Part shown: positions 1 through 10,477 of the stretch, one piece after another
Layout: every line of letters starts with the position of its first letter
How positions within the stretch are numbered: position 1 is the first letter of the stretch
DNA from: Heliocidaris tuberculata
Taxonomy: Eukaryota > Echinodermata > Echinoidea > Camarodonta > Echinometridae
Assembly: GCA_025618425.1 (NCBI GenBank)
Contig: CM046846.1
Coordinates: 4,412,114-4,476,113, forward strand
Reading direction: 5' to 3'
Length of the DNA: 64,000 bases
Notes under the pieces: generated by a model
Told to the model about the DNA's origin: nothing
What the model saw: only the letters and a program-made list of their open reading frames with translations
The model's database searches: none
Position numbers and translations under genes: made by a program

Positions 1-923
1 CTGCTTTAAATAAAAAATATACCTTTTTAGGGCTGGACCTGCCATTTAAGATAATTTATTCATTTGAAATATCAGCCCAACTTCCTTGTAATAAGGGGGA
101 AATTTGGCTGTATGTTACCTGTAATAAATATGAATTTACAATGAGGTTGCCAAGTTTGAAGTAGATTAAAGGAGAATGAAGCCCTGGGGGGGGGGGGTTA
201 AACAATTTTCATGAAAAGAGAGGATAGAAAGCAGCAATTAAAAAAAAGTTCCATCAAAATCGGTTATGAAATGCTAAAGTTATGAAAGTTTGAAAAGTCT
301 CAGTTTACTTTCTGTGGCAATCCTCAAATTGGCAATGTTGCTTCAAAGTGACAGGTTTAGTAGTACTACTCTCCATATGTTTTGTACACAAAATTTCATA
401 TTTTCTCCATTATCTCTAAAGATGCTGCTCATCTTTTTGTGAACTCAACATGTGTTGTGTCAAATACATTTTCCCATGATATTTCTTGAGCTAAGAAGGA
501 GACATGCTGCACCTTGAGAGATAATGGGGAAAATATGAAATTTTGTGTACAAAACATTTGGAGAGTTGTACTACTAAACCTGTCACTTTAAAGCAACATT
601 GCCAATTTGAGGATTGCCATAGGAAGTAAATTGAGACTTTCAAACTTTCATGACTTTCTCATTTAATAACCAATTTTGATGGAACTTTTTTAAAAATTGC
701 TTCTCTCTATCCTCTCTTTTCATTAAAATGGATTTTTCCCCAGGGTTTCATTCTCCTTTAATGAAAGAGGATATAGAGACTCAGATGAGAGTACTGATGA
801 TGAAATGATAATCATAATATCCTTTAGAAGTCCTTTTCTTCGGAAAGCTCCTCTAAGAGTAAGAATAAAGAAAGAAAGTATACTCCTCACTAAGTACATG
901 TTTTTGTTTTCCACTTTCCACAG
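1..923 (+). other. GTF3A: GTF3A intron (5' part outside window)
   Basis: Intronic sequence upstream of the last zinc-finger exon. It ends in a pyrimidine-rich stretch and CAG at 921-923. It contains one foldback transposon (166-761) and a G-run near 185. No other coding exon of the gene was recognised, so earlier exons must lie before the window. Confidence 0.6.
166..761. mobile_element. Foldback MITE with TTAAAGG ends (Kolobok/T2-like)
   Basis: The two halves are imperfect inverted copies. The left arm begins TTAAAGGAGAATGAA and the right arm ends TTCATTCTCCTTTAA. Internal blocks such as GTGACAGGTTTAGTAGTACT near 350 reappear inverted near 570. TTAA at both edges fits a TTAA target duplication. 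There is no transposase ORF. It sits in a GTF3A intron. Confidence 0.75.
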
Positions 924-1079
924 CGGGAAAGCCTGCGGCTTCACATCAGTAAGTTCCATGAGGGTGCTAGACCTTTTTCCTGTGCACATCCTGGCTGCAT
1001 GAAGACATTCAGCTACAAGAAATCTTTGGTTCAACATCAAGTAGTCCATGAACCTGGCTATCTGAAACCACCAGCTAAG
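924..1079 (+). CDS. GTF3A: TFIIIA, penultimate coding exon with the last C2H2 zinc finger (partial gene)
   Basis: TFIIIA binds the internal control region of 5S rRNA genes, and 5S rRNA itself, to recruit RNA polymerase III factors in the nucleus. This 52-codon exon starts after CAG (921-923) and ends before GTATGT (1080), phase 0 at both ends. It opens with the end of one finger (LRLHISKFH, H-x4-H). After the linker EGARPF comes a full finger C-x4-C-x12-H-x3-H (CAHPGC ... HQVVH). This arrangement, followed by the basic SLAS tail in the next exon, matches the finger 8/9 end of the nine-finger TFIIIA family. The earlier fingers lie upstream of the window. A generic C2H2 protein is the alternative, but the tail in the next exon and the MTIF3 neighbour argue for GTF3A. 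Confidence 0.82.
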
Positions 1080-1477
1080 GTATGTAGTGATCAGCTCTGT
1101 CTAACTGATCTTTGGTAAGAATAGCATTCTTTCATCCGTCCTGAAAAAAAAAAATCTTCTTTTCAGATATTGAATTGAAGAAAAGGGATTTTCATTTGAC
1201 CTTGACAACCTTCTGGCTATTCATTAGATGTTGCTGGCTGGTGACCATACACTTGACTAGTCTTTCAGATTCTTAAGGTGGGGAGAATACTGCTAGTGAC
1301 AGACATACATGTGTGATATGTAGCTGTTGATCTTCGCAAGGGAAAATAAGCAGAAGATGATAATGTTCTTTTGAGAGGAATAATCTTCTTTCATATTAGT
1401 CATCATTGTTGATAATACATCCATTTTGTCTTTGTCTAATTTCATTATTTTCTTCACCTATGTACCACTCCCCACAG
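1080..1477 (+). other. GTF3A: GTF3A last intron
   Basis: A 398-bp intron with donor GTATGT and acceptor CCCCACAG (1470-1477). It joins two exons in phase 0. Nothing else is seen in it. Confidence 0.75.
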
Positions 1478-2008
1478 CCAAGAAAGAGACGCAGTCTGGC
1501 TTCAAGATTAGCTGGCCATGTTGACCTTGACGAATCCGACTTTCTCTCCAGTCCTCTTCATACTCTGACCTTTGACCCTGGAAAGGAAGACTCTTCAAAA
1601 AGTCCAAAGGTGGATACTGAACTTCAAAAAGAGATCCCTGGTACATCTAGCTCAGGTCAGGCACATATGCCTTCAGAGACTTCATCCAGAGGCACTTGCT
1701 CAAAAGCTGTCACACAGAAGCCAAGAACACCTCCAGATGAAACAGACCTTGATGTTTATGCTGCAAATATTCTACTAGCCATGCAGGGGATAGAATGCTT
1801 TTCACCAGACTTTAGTCGAAGTATCAAAAAGAGTTTCTCAGAGACTGTTGATCATGGAGAGACACCATTGAAAGAGGGTTCTTGTTTCACAAATAATGAA
1901 AGGATACAGGACAAGAATGAAAATCTTCCTTCCTGTGATCAAAACTGTATTGGTGATGAAAAGAACATGCATGTTGCCATGGAGATAGAGTCAAATAAAC
2001 AAACTTGA
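1478..2008 (+). CDS. GTF3A: TFIIIA, terminal coding exon (C-terminal tail)
   Basis: This exon has 176 codons plus TGA at 2006-2008. It begins PRKRRSLASRLAGHVDLDES. The KR-SLAS-L-G segment is the conserved basic stretch that directly follows finger 9 in vertebrate TFIIIA, and it is the main reason for the gene call. The rest is acidic and Ser/Thr-rich and low in predicted structure. A hydrophobic patch (DLDVYAANILLAMQGIECF, roughly codons 93-111 of this exon) could form a short helix for a TFIIIC or activation contact; that role is inferred. The tail is longer than I would expect for the vertebrate protein. The open frame continues 5' of 1478 only by intron read-through. Confidence 0.82.
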   Translation, partial: PRKRRSLASRLAGHVDLDESDFLSSPLHTLTFDPGKEDSSKSPKVDTELQKEIPGTSSSGQAHMPSETSSRGTCSKAVTQKPRTPPDETDLDVYAANILLAMQGIECFSPDFSRSIKKSFSETVDHGETPLKEGSCFTNNERIQDKNENLPSCDQNCIGDEKNMHVAMEIESNKQT

Positions 2009-2065
2009 GCAACATCAAAGAATGTTATGAAAGAATAACCTCTGCTGATCACATATTTGTAAGTG

Positions 2066-2474
2066 TTAAAGTGAATTGGTAACTTTGTAGAGGCTTGATA
2101 AAATCTGAGCTGCCTGGCCCTACATGCTATTAGTGTATGTAATATGGTGTAAAAATGAAGCCCAGGAAAAAAAAAAATGCACTTCAAAATCATCATGTGC
2201 TTCACAAAAGTAAACATATACAAGGGACTGGAAATGCCAAACTCATTTCTTCCCATAGACTGCAGTGTTAGACTAAAGCGTACCCCTGTACGGTTTCATA
2301 AATGGCAGTACATGTATTCAGTTACAGACATCTTAATAATAACATTGTATATTTGAAAACCTTTCTATGCCTGGCTATTTATTTATTCTTTTGAACATCA
2401 TTATACAAGACAGATATATCAAAATTCAACAATTTATTAAATCAAGCCTCCACAAAGTTACCGATTCCCTTTAA
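2066..2474. mobile_element. MITE with TTAAAG ends inside the GTF3A 3' UTR
   Basis: The left end TTAAAGTGAATTGGTAACTT and the inverted right end (AAGTTACCGATTCCCTTTAA) form an imperfect terminal inverted repeat of about 33 bp, including the shared block GTAACTTTGTRGAGGCTTGAT. TTAA flanks both ends. The interior is not palindromic and has no ORF. Confidence 0.65.
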
Positions 2475-2936
2475 CCTCCGGAATTTATGCATCTGCGTGT
2501 GGTAGCAATGCAAATAAATGGGGTCTATTAATACACGTGTATATGTATCTTAAGGGAAAAAAATCATGGGAAATGATTTATCATACTCAAAGCTTTCTAA
2601 ACCACCCATTAGTAAGATTCATGTGCCATGTGTATTTGTGGAGTACTCTAGAGTCTAGTAAGTGGTACATTCTCTTTGACTTTTGCTGAAGAGGTTTAGA
2701 GATTTGATCCTTACCCTGTGTGTATGTTCTTAAATAATGTTTATTGCATACATTTGTTTACCCTTCTAATGTAAATCATGTTACATTGTTGGCTGTTTAG
2801 AGTTATGTGCATTTTTATTATATTATTTATATTTATTTTATTATTCTTACAAGAAAAAAATACGAAGTTATTCATATATCCATTATGTTTTGGGCATTAG
2901 TCTTTATGCTGACCATCACTTACCTCTTGATTTTCT

Positions 2937-2942
2937 AATAAA
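2937..2942 (+). promoter_or_regulatory. GTF3A: Candidate polyadenylation signal for GTF3A
   Basis: A canonical AATAAA hexamer followed by T- and GT-rich sequence (around 2965-2990). It is about 930 nt after the stop codon. Confidence 0.45.
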
Positions 2943-2965
2943 TCTATATCACAACACTGTTACTA

Positions 2966-5429
2966 CTGTGCCTTTATTTTTGATATGTTGGTGTTATGCA
3001 TTTTGATATGTATTTGAGGAAAAAAAAAATCATCTCATGAAGTACATTTATGTTTTGTCTTTGTCTTTGTACTTATCAATTGAATGTTCATTAATCCTGT
3101 ACAACAGGAATTGAATATTCAGCCACTGAAAATATGACTGATAAACAACAAAATGTATCAAAATTAAAGTTAAATACAATATTCAATTATGAAAGCTTAG
3201 ATAAATTCCATATACAGCTCATATCACTACACAATTATCAACACAGATTCACATTTTACAAATGTTTGAGCAATATTTTAGCCATTTATTACATTGTATT
3301 TTTAAATGCATGGAATTCACTTCTTGCATATCAAAATCAAACAAATGCCTCCCTTACACATAATAAATACATGTAAATGTAGTAAAAGGCAAATATTACT
3401 GATAAGGAAAATGATAACAATACTTTCATTCTATGTATAAAAGGTATTGGATATTGGTTTTGCTCACCGATTACAGCTATAAATAAATGAGCCTTCAACA
3501 ACGATTTTCTCAGATACAATACCTTTCCTTCATACATTGATTTTACAGTTATCTTCATCATTATCAGTGATAAGTGCCTGGCCCATGATGCTGTCATTTC
3601 TTCTCTCTGTTTGATGAAAGATGAAGAGTTATAAATGAGGTAACTATACATCATCTTCCACACCAGGATAGTAGAGACAAAATATTGTACACATTACATG
3701 TACATATATTTCTCAGATGACCATCACTTGGAATCTCAACAGTACACAATATAATTTTTAAAATATGGTTTTATTTACCAATGGTGGCCTCATCAGTATC
3801 AATTCTGCAGTTAATAGTGCCCTTATCTGCATAATCAATAATACCAAAGTAATGATGAACAAGCAGAAGAGTAGTACATATGAGAACAATTTGGAGCTTG
3901 TGATATGGTAGTGGATCCTATTACCGAACACTTTTCAGAATATCAACCATAGCAAATAAAATATCAAACGAATATCTGTCAAACTGACATAATGAATGCT
4001 TAAAGTCCTACAGAATAATAAGTTGGTGGAATTTGAAAAAGACATCGTAGATTTAATACGATATTCCCTGTCGAGCGAACCCCTTCCCAACGACGTGGCG
4101 TTTTGGTCCCTTGAAAAAGGTATTGTATTACCTAACATGTGAAATCTATGGGAAAAAGACACAACCTACCCCGATTTCGGGCCAACGGGATGAAGACCGG
4201 GGGTGGCGAGAGAGCAGGTTATAAGACATTACTTATGTTTTTTGCCTCACTTTACATGTGTTCTGTGTGTCAAATAGTGTGGAGAACATACGCGTAGTCC
4301 CATGAGTATGAAAGCCATTTCAGGCGCTTAACTGTACACGTTCGGCAATACAATGCTGTTTGGTAATACAATCCATGACTACACCTGATGAATACACAAA
4401 TCAATAACTCGGTTCATAATGTAATCATGGCAATCACATTTTCAAGATGATCTGAACTATAATGTATTAACAGATACACAACAAACACAAGTCCATGAAA
4501 TAATTTGAGATGTCAGTGGTATGCAAAATGCACTATATAATCAATGTTATGAACAAGAAGAAGAATATACATGGAGTACTACTGTATGGAGAACAATTCT
4601 TGAGGTCTGGAGCTCGAGTTACCTGATGAATACATAATTCAGTTACTCTGTAAACCCATGCATCAACAAACACATGTACAAAACTGAACTGAGAGATAAC
4701 ACATTTGCTGATACATAAACAAACAATACATTAAATTATTTCAAAAAATTGTCAAATAGCAAAAAGCAATACAAGTAATAACAATGATAATATTCTGGAT
4801 TTATACAGCGCCTAATACATCTATGATGTAGTTTAACTCTTTCAAGACAATTGACCACATTTTGTGGATTGGCTCAATAACTTTTGATTCAGAACTCTAT
4901 AAAATATACCAGATGCACGAATTTTGTTGCATGACCATATTGCGTTTGATGCCAGGAATTTAAAAAAATGGGAATAAGCTTTGAAATCCTTAAATTGGCA
5001 ACAATTTGAGAGGTTCAAATTCATTGTTTTTTTATCAAATTGCCAATTTTTTCAACTTTTCAATGAAATTACTAACCCTGTATATTGTTTCAAAGACATT
5101 TCATACTAGAACCATGATGCAGCACGAAAAGAAAAATATTGTTGCCAATTTGAAGAACAAAATGTGATCAATTTAGCCCTTAAATAATTCTTGTCATGAA
5201 AGGGTTAATAAGCATGAACAATATCATCATTTCAAGCAAGTCTGAAGACATGCATTTACTTCCTCTTATTGTCATAAGTTGTGTAAAAAAAAAAAAAAAA
5301 CTGATAACTGATATAAAGGAGATACATTTAATTACCTTACGAACTATCAATTCCCTGGAAAATTCTTCACTTTCCCACATCTTGGTGGATGCAGACTTCA
5401 TATAGGCAAATATTGTGTATATTATTGCT
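2966..5429. other. Convergent intergenic region between GTF3A and MTIF3
   Basis: AT-rich sequence without a credible ORF. It holds one piggyBac-like MITE (4832-5208). At 4798-4812 a GCGCTGTATAAATCC-type SINE tail on the - strand lies next to ATT-rich sequence. Nothing else is recognised. Confidence 0.5.
4832..5208 (-). mobile_element. piggyBac-like MITE, copy 1 (inverted)
   Basis: An inverted copy of the 8489-8908 family. It starts with a TTAA then CTCTTTCAAGACAATTGACC and ends GACAAGAATTATTTAAGGG-type sequence in reverse, then AAGGGTTAA. TTAA is at both edges. It shares the CCACAAAATGTGGTCAATTG, GGTATATTTTATAGAG and GGCATCAAACGCAATATGG-type internal blocks with the other three copies. No ORF. 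Confidence 0.75.
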
Positions 5430-5776
5430 TTATAAGTAGTCAACAACTTTATTCATATAAAAAAACAATACTTTCAATAAATTCAGTTCATAACTCACTG
5501 GTATATCTCCCTATATGGTAAATGTACACAACTCTTCTTTTTGTTCTATTCACTTTGGCAAATGCAGTAATATTCAAAGAAAATGAAAAATAACAAATAC
5601 ATTTCTTCCATTTTTTTGCCTTATTCATAACTCTTCTTGAAAACTGCCTTCATATAAGCCATAGACAATTTTACAAGATTTTGGAAGCTTCAATGAGAGA
5701 ATTTACACAGAAAACAGAACATTTCAGAACATCGTGAAATATGTTTTTGTATATAACTGTCAAAAAATATTTGTAA
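5430..5776 (-). other. MTIF3: MTIF3 3' untranslated region (extent inferred)
   Basis: Sequence downstream of the MTIF3 stop codon. It ends just past an AATAAA on the - strand (TTTATT at 5448-5453 on +), giving a 3' UTR of about 340 nt. Confidence 0.45.
5448..5453 (-). promoter_or_regulatory. MTIF3: Candidate polyadenylation signal for MTIF3
   Basis: An AATAAA hexamer on the - strand about 325 nt after the stop codon. It is the first canonical hexamer with suitable spacing. Confidence 0.45.
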
Positions 5777-5956
5777 CTATTTAGGGTTATGGGGTACTTT
5801 TTCTGCTAAACTCTTCTTGTAGGCGGCCTTCTCTTTAACAGACATTGTGCGAATGGTAACCCGGAGGTTACTCATATTCTTGCCGACCATCTGAGGGGGT
5901 CCGTTCAGTGTAAGTCTGTCTTCCAGTCCATGCAGAAGCTGCTTCACAACAGCCAT
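5777..5956 (-). CDS. MTIF3: Mitochondrial IF-3, last coding exon (end of C-terminal domain)
   Basis: 59 codons plus TAG at 5777-5779. The acceptor is TTTCACAG on the - strand just before 5956, phase 0. It encodes the last helix and strand of the IF3 C-terminal domain (MAVVKQLLHGLEDRLTLNGP, then NLRVTIRT). A short basic tail, KEKAAYKKSLAEKVPHNPK, follows. Such tails beyond the bacterial IF3 end are known in animal mitochondrial IF3, where they reduce non-productive binding of the 39S subunit. Joined to the two upstream exons it gives a 318-residue protein, somewhat longer than the human one (about 278). Confidence 0.85.
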   Translation of the reverse strand: MAVVKQLLHGLEDRLTLNGPPQMVGKNMSNLRVTIRTMSVKEKAAYKKSLAEKVPHNPK

Positions 5957-7411
5957 CTGTGAAAGGAATGGTGAGAAGAAACAGGCATGAGGGAGAAATG
6001 TGAGAAATACAGAGCCATTCATTTGGAGATGGGAAGCAAAAGAACAGAAGGAAAGTGCAGAGGAAAATGATAGCGAGCAGGATGAGGTAGAAAGGAGTAA
6101 AATACATGAGTTGATTTCAAATGTTTTATTCCCCATCAACTTGCACAAAAAATAAAACCTGCAACAATTTTTTACAATTTGAGACCATGAAAACAAATTG
6201 TAAAACATCTGGCTGTGTTCGTGCTCCCCAATCCTGTTCACCACAGACACTACAGAAAGCCAGTTTACATAAGGAGAAGGGCAATTTCCATATATGTGAT
6301 TTTGACACTGTTAAGCTTCTTCTTGGGGCAAAATTTGAGTTCTTAAATCTATAATTGATGTCTTGTGTATGCCATATTTTGTTTACTTAATTCGTAATAC
6401 AGACCTCCTTTAAATTGCCAAAGTTGGTGAAAGTTTAGAAAAAGGCCATAATCAAACTTATTCCCCAAACCTCACTGTCAATATTTACAAGCTGCTTAAG
6501 TTCCCCTTCTGGGAATTAGGTAAGGAGATTCTAGAAACAAATTCAAGCTGCATGCAAGAAATTCTATACATGGTGAGAGGGAAGTGCACAGTGACACAAT
6601 ATTAAGCCCATCAATGACAGTCTTCAGTTCTGTTAATAACAGAAAAGTAATCTCACATAATCCAATGAAAATGACACTGACAACAAATAAATCTCTGCTG
6701 AACAGCTGTATAATAAACAAGGGAAGATAAGGAAGTTGACCTAGCAGTTTTAACCAAGTGCATTACTGGTACATGTACATGTATATATGCAGTTTCAATA
6801 GTTCTGATAGAAATTGTGATTTTCAGTGAATTTGATTTCCATTTTTCTTGGTTTGTTTATATTTTGCTGGTTGAAGCAAACCATCTACTGCATGATTGCC
6901 AATGCAGAATTCCTTGAAGTCAGTTTCTCTCAAAATGTAATTCTATTAACCTACAGCAGTTCAGAGTTTTTGTAAGGTCTAAATACATCATATTTTTCCT
7001 CCTCCAATTGGCATCAATTATATTTATTTTCCACTCCTACATAGTTCCCCCCCCCAAAAAAAAAAAAATTGTATATTAAATGAATCAATGTGAATGAAAA
7101 TTACTGAATTCAACAAAAAAAAATCATGAATTTGTTCATGAAAATAGTTATTTTCAATTTTACACTGCGTTGCCAATTTAGAGACTATAATGATTATTCA
7201 CATTTAAATCATTCTTATTTAAGTACGGCACTCGTTACCGCATTGAAATGGAATCAAAATATTCTGTGATTTTTGCTCTTTCTGCTCATGTATAATGTGT
7301 AATTCCCAGCATTCTGGATCAAAAGATAATATAAAAACGTCTCTAGAATGAGACACTGAACTGTTATGGGTTAAACCAGAACTCAAGACTACATCACCTG
7401 ACTGTATATAC
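5957..7411 (-). other. MTIF3: MTIF3 intron
   Basis: About 1.45 kb between a GTATAT donor (7411 downward) and a TTTCACAG acceptor. AT-rich with short homopolymer runs (C8 A13 near 7047). No transposon with clear ends and no exon-like frame was seen. Confidence 0.6.
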
Positions 7412-7570
7412 CTGTTTATCCTGTGGTACTGTTTCAGTAGCTTTTCCCCCTGTCACTGTGACCCTTGCATGGATGTTGGCATGCTCATCAGAGAACCAGT
7501 TCTCAAGCTGACGCTGTCTCACTCCGATGTCATGTTGTCCAATGTTCCATGATGCTTTGATTTCTTTTAG
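7412..7570 (-). CDS. MTIF3: Mitochondrial IF-3, middle coding exon (start of C-terminal domain)
   Basis: 53 codons, phase 0 at both ends; the acceptor is ATCTCCTCAG and the donor GTATAT. It begins LKEIKASWNIGQHDIGVRQR. This is the signature start of the IF3 C-terminal domain (K-E-I-K-x-x-x-x-I-x-x-H-D), which binds the small-subunit platform and discriminates initiator tRNA and start codon. The following QLENWFSDEHANIHARVTVTGG matches the domain's first helix and strand. The exon border falls exactly at the domain start. Identity rests on this domain plus the N-terminal domain in the next exon upstream. Confidence 0.9.
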
Positions 7571-7857
7571 CTGAGGAGATGAGAAAAACCAAAGGGGAAA
7601 AGGTGAGAAAAACATCATTACTTTGAAAAGTAGAAATCAATGATTGTTCATTAAAATCAAGTTTACGGTTATGAAAATACATGTACTTCTGATTTACTGA
7701 ATATTAGATTACAGTTTCATCATCATAACAATTAAAAGTATATAGTTATTACATGTATGATATACTACATACATGTAGGTGATAAATATGAATGAAATGG
7801 ACATGAAAACTTTCATTTGAATAAAAAATGAATGGAAAAAAAAAAATCAATATCATC

Positions 7858-8367
7858 AGTAAGAGAAGGTTGAGTTCTGGAAAAGGTCAAAAATTATTTG
7901 TGAGCTTTCTCATTCTTTTTATATTAGTTTGGAAGGTTATCATAGTAGAAATGTCCCCTGAAAAAGATTGCTCTTCAAATGCCCTCACAATCAAAATATG
8001 ACAAACAGCTGAAATGTTTGGGCCAAACATTTGTGTGTAGTTCCATATACATATTTCTGTGTGCAGTGCATGTGATTCTCAGTAGGATTGAGTCAATTTC
8101 TTATCATATTGGTGATTCCAAAACCTTACAGCATACACCAATTCTTATGTGATATATAATCAACCTTTCCCAATTGCTTTGAGACAGTTTCTTTCACAAT
8201 TCAATCTCAGGACCAGGGCCCTGTTTCATGAAACTTGCTTTCACTGACAATTTACAATAACTGTTATAAGCTACTGAAATCTTGATTGATTAAGAGCAAA
8301 TTCTTTGGTGAAAATCACTGACAAGACACTTGATGAAATGCCCCCCAGAACTCAACTCTATCTTTAA
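7858..8367 (+). mobile_element. TTAAAG-type MITE, 'GGTTGAGTTCTGG' family, copy 1, with a nested insertion
   Basis: The left end GAGAAGGTTGAGTTCTGG and right end CAGAACTCAACTCTATCTTTAA are inverted copies. Internal blocks ATGTCCCCTGAAAAAGAT, GAAATGTTTGGGCCAAACAT and CAATTTCTTATCATATTGGT recur in the copies at 43539 and 49119. The left TTAA has decayed to GTAA. A second element is inserted at 8217-8345. Confidence 0.7.
8217..8345. mobile_element. Small foldback element, 'GGCCCTGTTTCATGAAAC' family, nested copy
   Basis: A 129-bp insertion splits the host repeat exactly at CAG, which is duplicated on both sides (8214-8216 and 8346-8348). Its ends GGCCCTGTTTCATGAAACTT and CTTGATGAAATGCCCCC are imperfect inverted repeats. 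Relatives lie at 34052-34195 and 44964-45103. No ORF. Confidence 0.65.
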
Positions 8368-8488
8368 GGGCTGGTATATATATCACTGATAACAATAATT
8401 ATCCCACAAATCTGTTTATCTAGAAAAGATGAGCAACACTGAAATCCAGTACCTTCGCCACATAAAATTTAGGAGTCTGATTTCATAG

Positions 8489-8908
8489 TTATCCCTTTCA
8501 GGACAGGAATTACTTAAGGGCTAAATTGATCACATTTTGTTGTTCAAATTGGCAACAATATTTTTCTTTTAGTGTTACATGGTTGTTATAAGGTGTAATG
8601 TGTTTGAAAACAATATACATGGTTAACAACTTTACTAAAAAGTTGAAAAAAATTGCAAATTTTGATAAAAAACAATGATTTTGAACCTCTCAATGTGTTG
8701 CCAATTTAAGGATTTTAAAGCTTATTCTCATTTTTAAAATTCCTGGCATCAAACGCAATATGGTCATGCAACAAAAATGGACATACCGGTAGTGTGTCCA
8801 GAAATTTTTGCTCTTTCTACATATGCATCTGGTATATTTTTTAGAGCCCTGAATCAAAAGTTATTGAGTCAAACCACAAAATGTGGTCAATTGTCTCGAA
8901 AGGGTTAA
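8489..8908 (+). mobile_element. piggyBac-like MITE, copy 2
   Basis: A 420-bp element with left end TTAT-CCCTTTCAGGACAGGAAT and right end GACAATTGACCACAT in reverse, then AAAGGGTTAA. Inverted ends share CCCTTTCnnGACA. TTAA is intact on the right and has one change on the left. It shares over its full length the sequence of copies at 4832, 36152 and 36610. It has no coding capacity. Confidence 0.75.
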
Positions 8909-9049
8909 AGTTATTGTTATCGTTATGGGGGATAGATGAACAGCCATTTACATGCATACTGTAAACAACCATGATTTATTAAAAACATTTCCTTGCATAA
9001 CATTTGGCTTGGTCATTCTATGAAAGTACACATCCAAAACAATCCTAAC

Positions 9050-9667
9050 CTGAGTGGGTGCCGTCTTCTTTTTGGCCTTCTCATTTCGTTTGACCTGTTC
9101 CTCATGGAGTTCCTGTCCTGTCATTAATTTATAGATGGGCCAAGGCTTTGCATTAGGCTTCAGCAAGACCAACTTCAGCTTCTTTTCCTGACTTAAAGCA
9201 ATCGCTTGATTCCTGTTGATTGTTCCAAGCGACGTTCCATTCTCATCAATCAACTCAAGAATCTTGTCCGTCACAAACCTCCCAACATTGACCATAGAAT
9301 TCTTGGGATCTGACGCTGCACGTTTCTGCTTCCTGGAGAGCTTATTCTCAACTTCTAGTTCTTTCTGGATGTGAGCTACCTCCAAATCCGGTGTCTTCTC
9401 TTCTCTCTGGTTTAGGCACTGCTGTCGGGTATTTAGGAATCTTGCATTCAATGTTGATGATTTTACATAAACTGTACAATTGATGCATTCAGTGGAGGGT
9501 TTTGATCTTAGATTCAGTGGAAAATTTGTATGATGCTTCCACCTGTGGATGTAAGCAAAATTTGTTCCCAACACCATGGTTGTTAAGGGATTGTGAGGCC
9601 ATGTCTGAAAAAAGTTTGGCACAAACTTGGGCATCTTCATTAGCCCTCTAAAAGCTGGCAATGCCAT
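9050..9667 (-). CDS. MTIF3: Mitochondrial IF-3, first coding exon (transit peptide and N-terminal domain)
   Basis: MTIF3 binds the mitochondrial 28S subunit, keeps it apart from the 39S subunit and helps position initiator tRNA. This exon gives 206 codons from ATG at 9667-9665, in good context (A at -3, G at +4), to donor GTTAGG. Residues 1-59 lack any acidic residue and are rich in Arg, Lys and hydrophobics, as in a mitochondrial targeting sequence. Residues about 128-200 form the IF3 N-terminal domain: LELIDENGTSLGTINRNQAI, then LKPNAKPWPIYKLM with the family N-A-K-P-x-x-x-K-(I/L)-M motif. The Lys-rich linker VKRNEKAKKKTAPTQ then leads to the C-terminal domain in the next exon. Upstream, a splice acceptor TTCCTTCCAG sits just before 9721, so 9668-9721 is 5' UTR. 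Confidence 0.9.
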
Positions 9668-9721
9668 CTTGAGTTTATTTTCATTTGGTATCCACTGATA
9701 TGCAAATATGGATGTCTGTCA
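9668..9721 (-). other. MTIF3: MTIF3 5' UTR part of coding exon 1
   Basis: 54 nt between a good 3' splice site (CCTTCCAG read on the - strand, ending at 9722) and the start codon. Confidence 0.6.
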
Positions 9722-10477
9722 CTGGAAGGAAAAGACCAAACAAAATGTTGTCTAGAGCATACTTGCTCTATCCCTTGACCTGTGGTGAGGATAAAAATGA
9801 AAGAAAATGATGTACAATGTAGATTTAGCTGAGCATACACTGGATGCAATACAGGATAATTTATTTGGACTATGCAATTTTGTAGCATATATCCTCTACA
9901 TATTAATTTCAAGACAAAGAGTAAACAGTACTAAACACACATGAACCTGCAGCAGTTTCATTAATCTATCGCCTAAATTGATTCACCTCTATATACCATC
10001 AATGAAACTTAAATATAGTCTAACTTTTTTGTTACTGTTACTGTTAGTTCATTTTTTCAACTTTGACATTTCTTGATGATGCTCTTTGCCTTTGGACAGT
10101 TCTGACTCCCTGCCTAGATCTAGTGATAGATTACCATGAGCTTCTATGAAAGGTCATTCCAATATTGAGTACAACTGAACTAAATCAATATATTTGAAAA
10201 CGGTATTTGACTTGCGAGTAAAAAGGGAATTTTCTTAACTGCAGTAGAAAAAAAGGAAATCCACAAGTGTACATACACAAACGAACATACGTGGGACTGT
10301 AATGTAAATTAGAAAAAAGTACATTATAAATTTTTTAAACAATTATTCTCAGAATATTAATCGATACATTCCCAAAATCTCCAAAGAATATCAATTCATA
10401 CTAACATACACATTTATGCACAATACGTAGCAAATTCTTACAGAAGAGTCACATTTAGTCACAAATTAATTATCTAC
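9722..10477 (-). other. MTIF3: MTIF3 first intron (5' UTR intron)
   Basis: About 756 bp between a proposed donor TTCAG/GTAGAT at 10478/10477 and acceptor CCTTCCAG at 9722. AT-rich with no repeat ends or exon-like frame seen. Confidence 0.5.

Larger units (their letters stand above)
2009..2965 (+). other. GTF3A: GTF3A 3' untranslated region (extent inferred)
   Basis: Non-coding sequence after the stop, ending about 20 nt past an AATAAA hexamer at 2937-2942. It contains a MITE-like element (2066-2474). The 3' end is inferred from the hexamer; earlier A-rich hexamers near 2512 could also be used. Confidence 0.45.
7571..9049 (-). other. MTIF3: MTIF3 intron carrying two transposons
   Basis: About 1.48 kb between donor GTTAGG (9049 downward) and acceptor CTCCTCAG. 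Two thirds of it is repeat: a TTAAAG-type MITE at 7858-8367, itself interrupted at 8217-8345, and a piggyBac-like MITE at 8489-8908. Confidence 0.7.
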
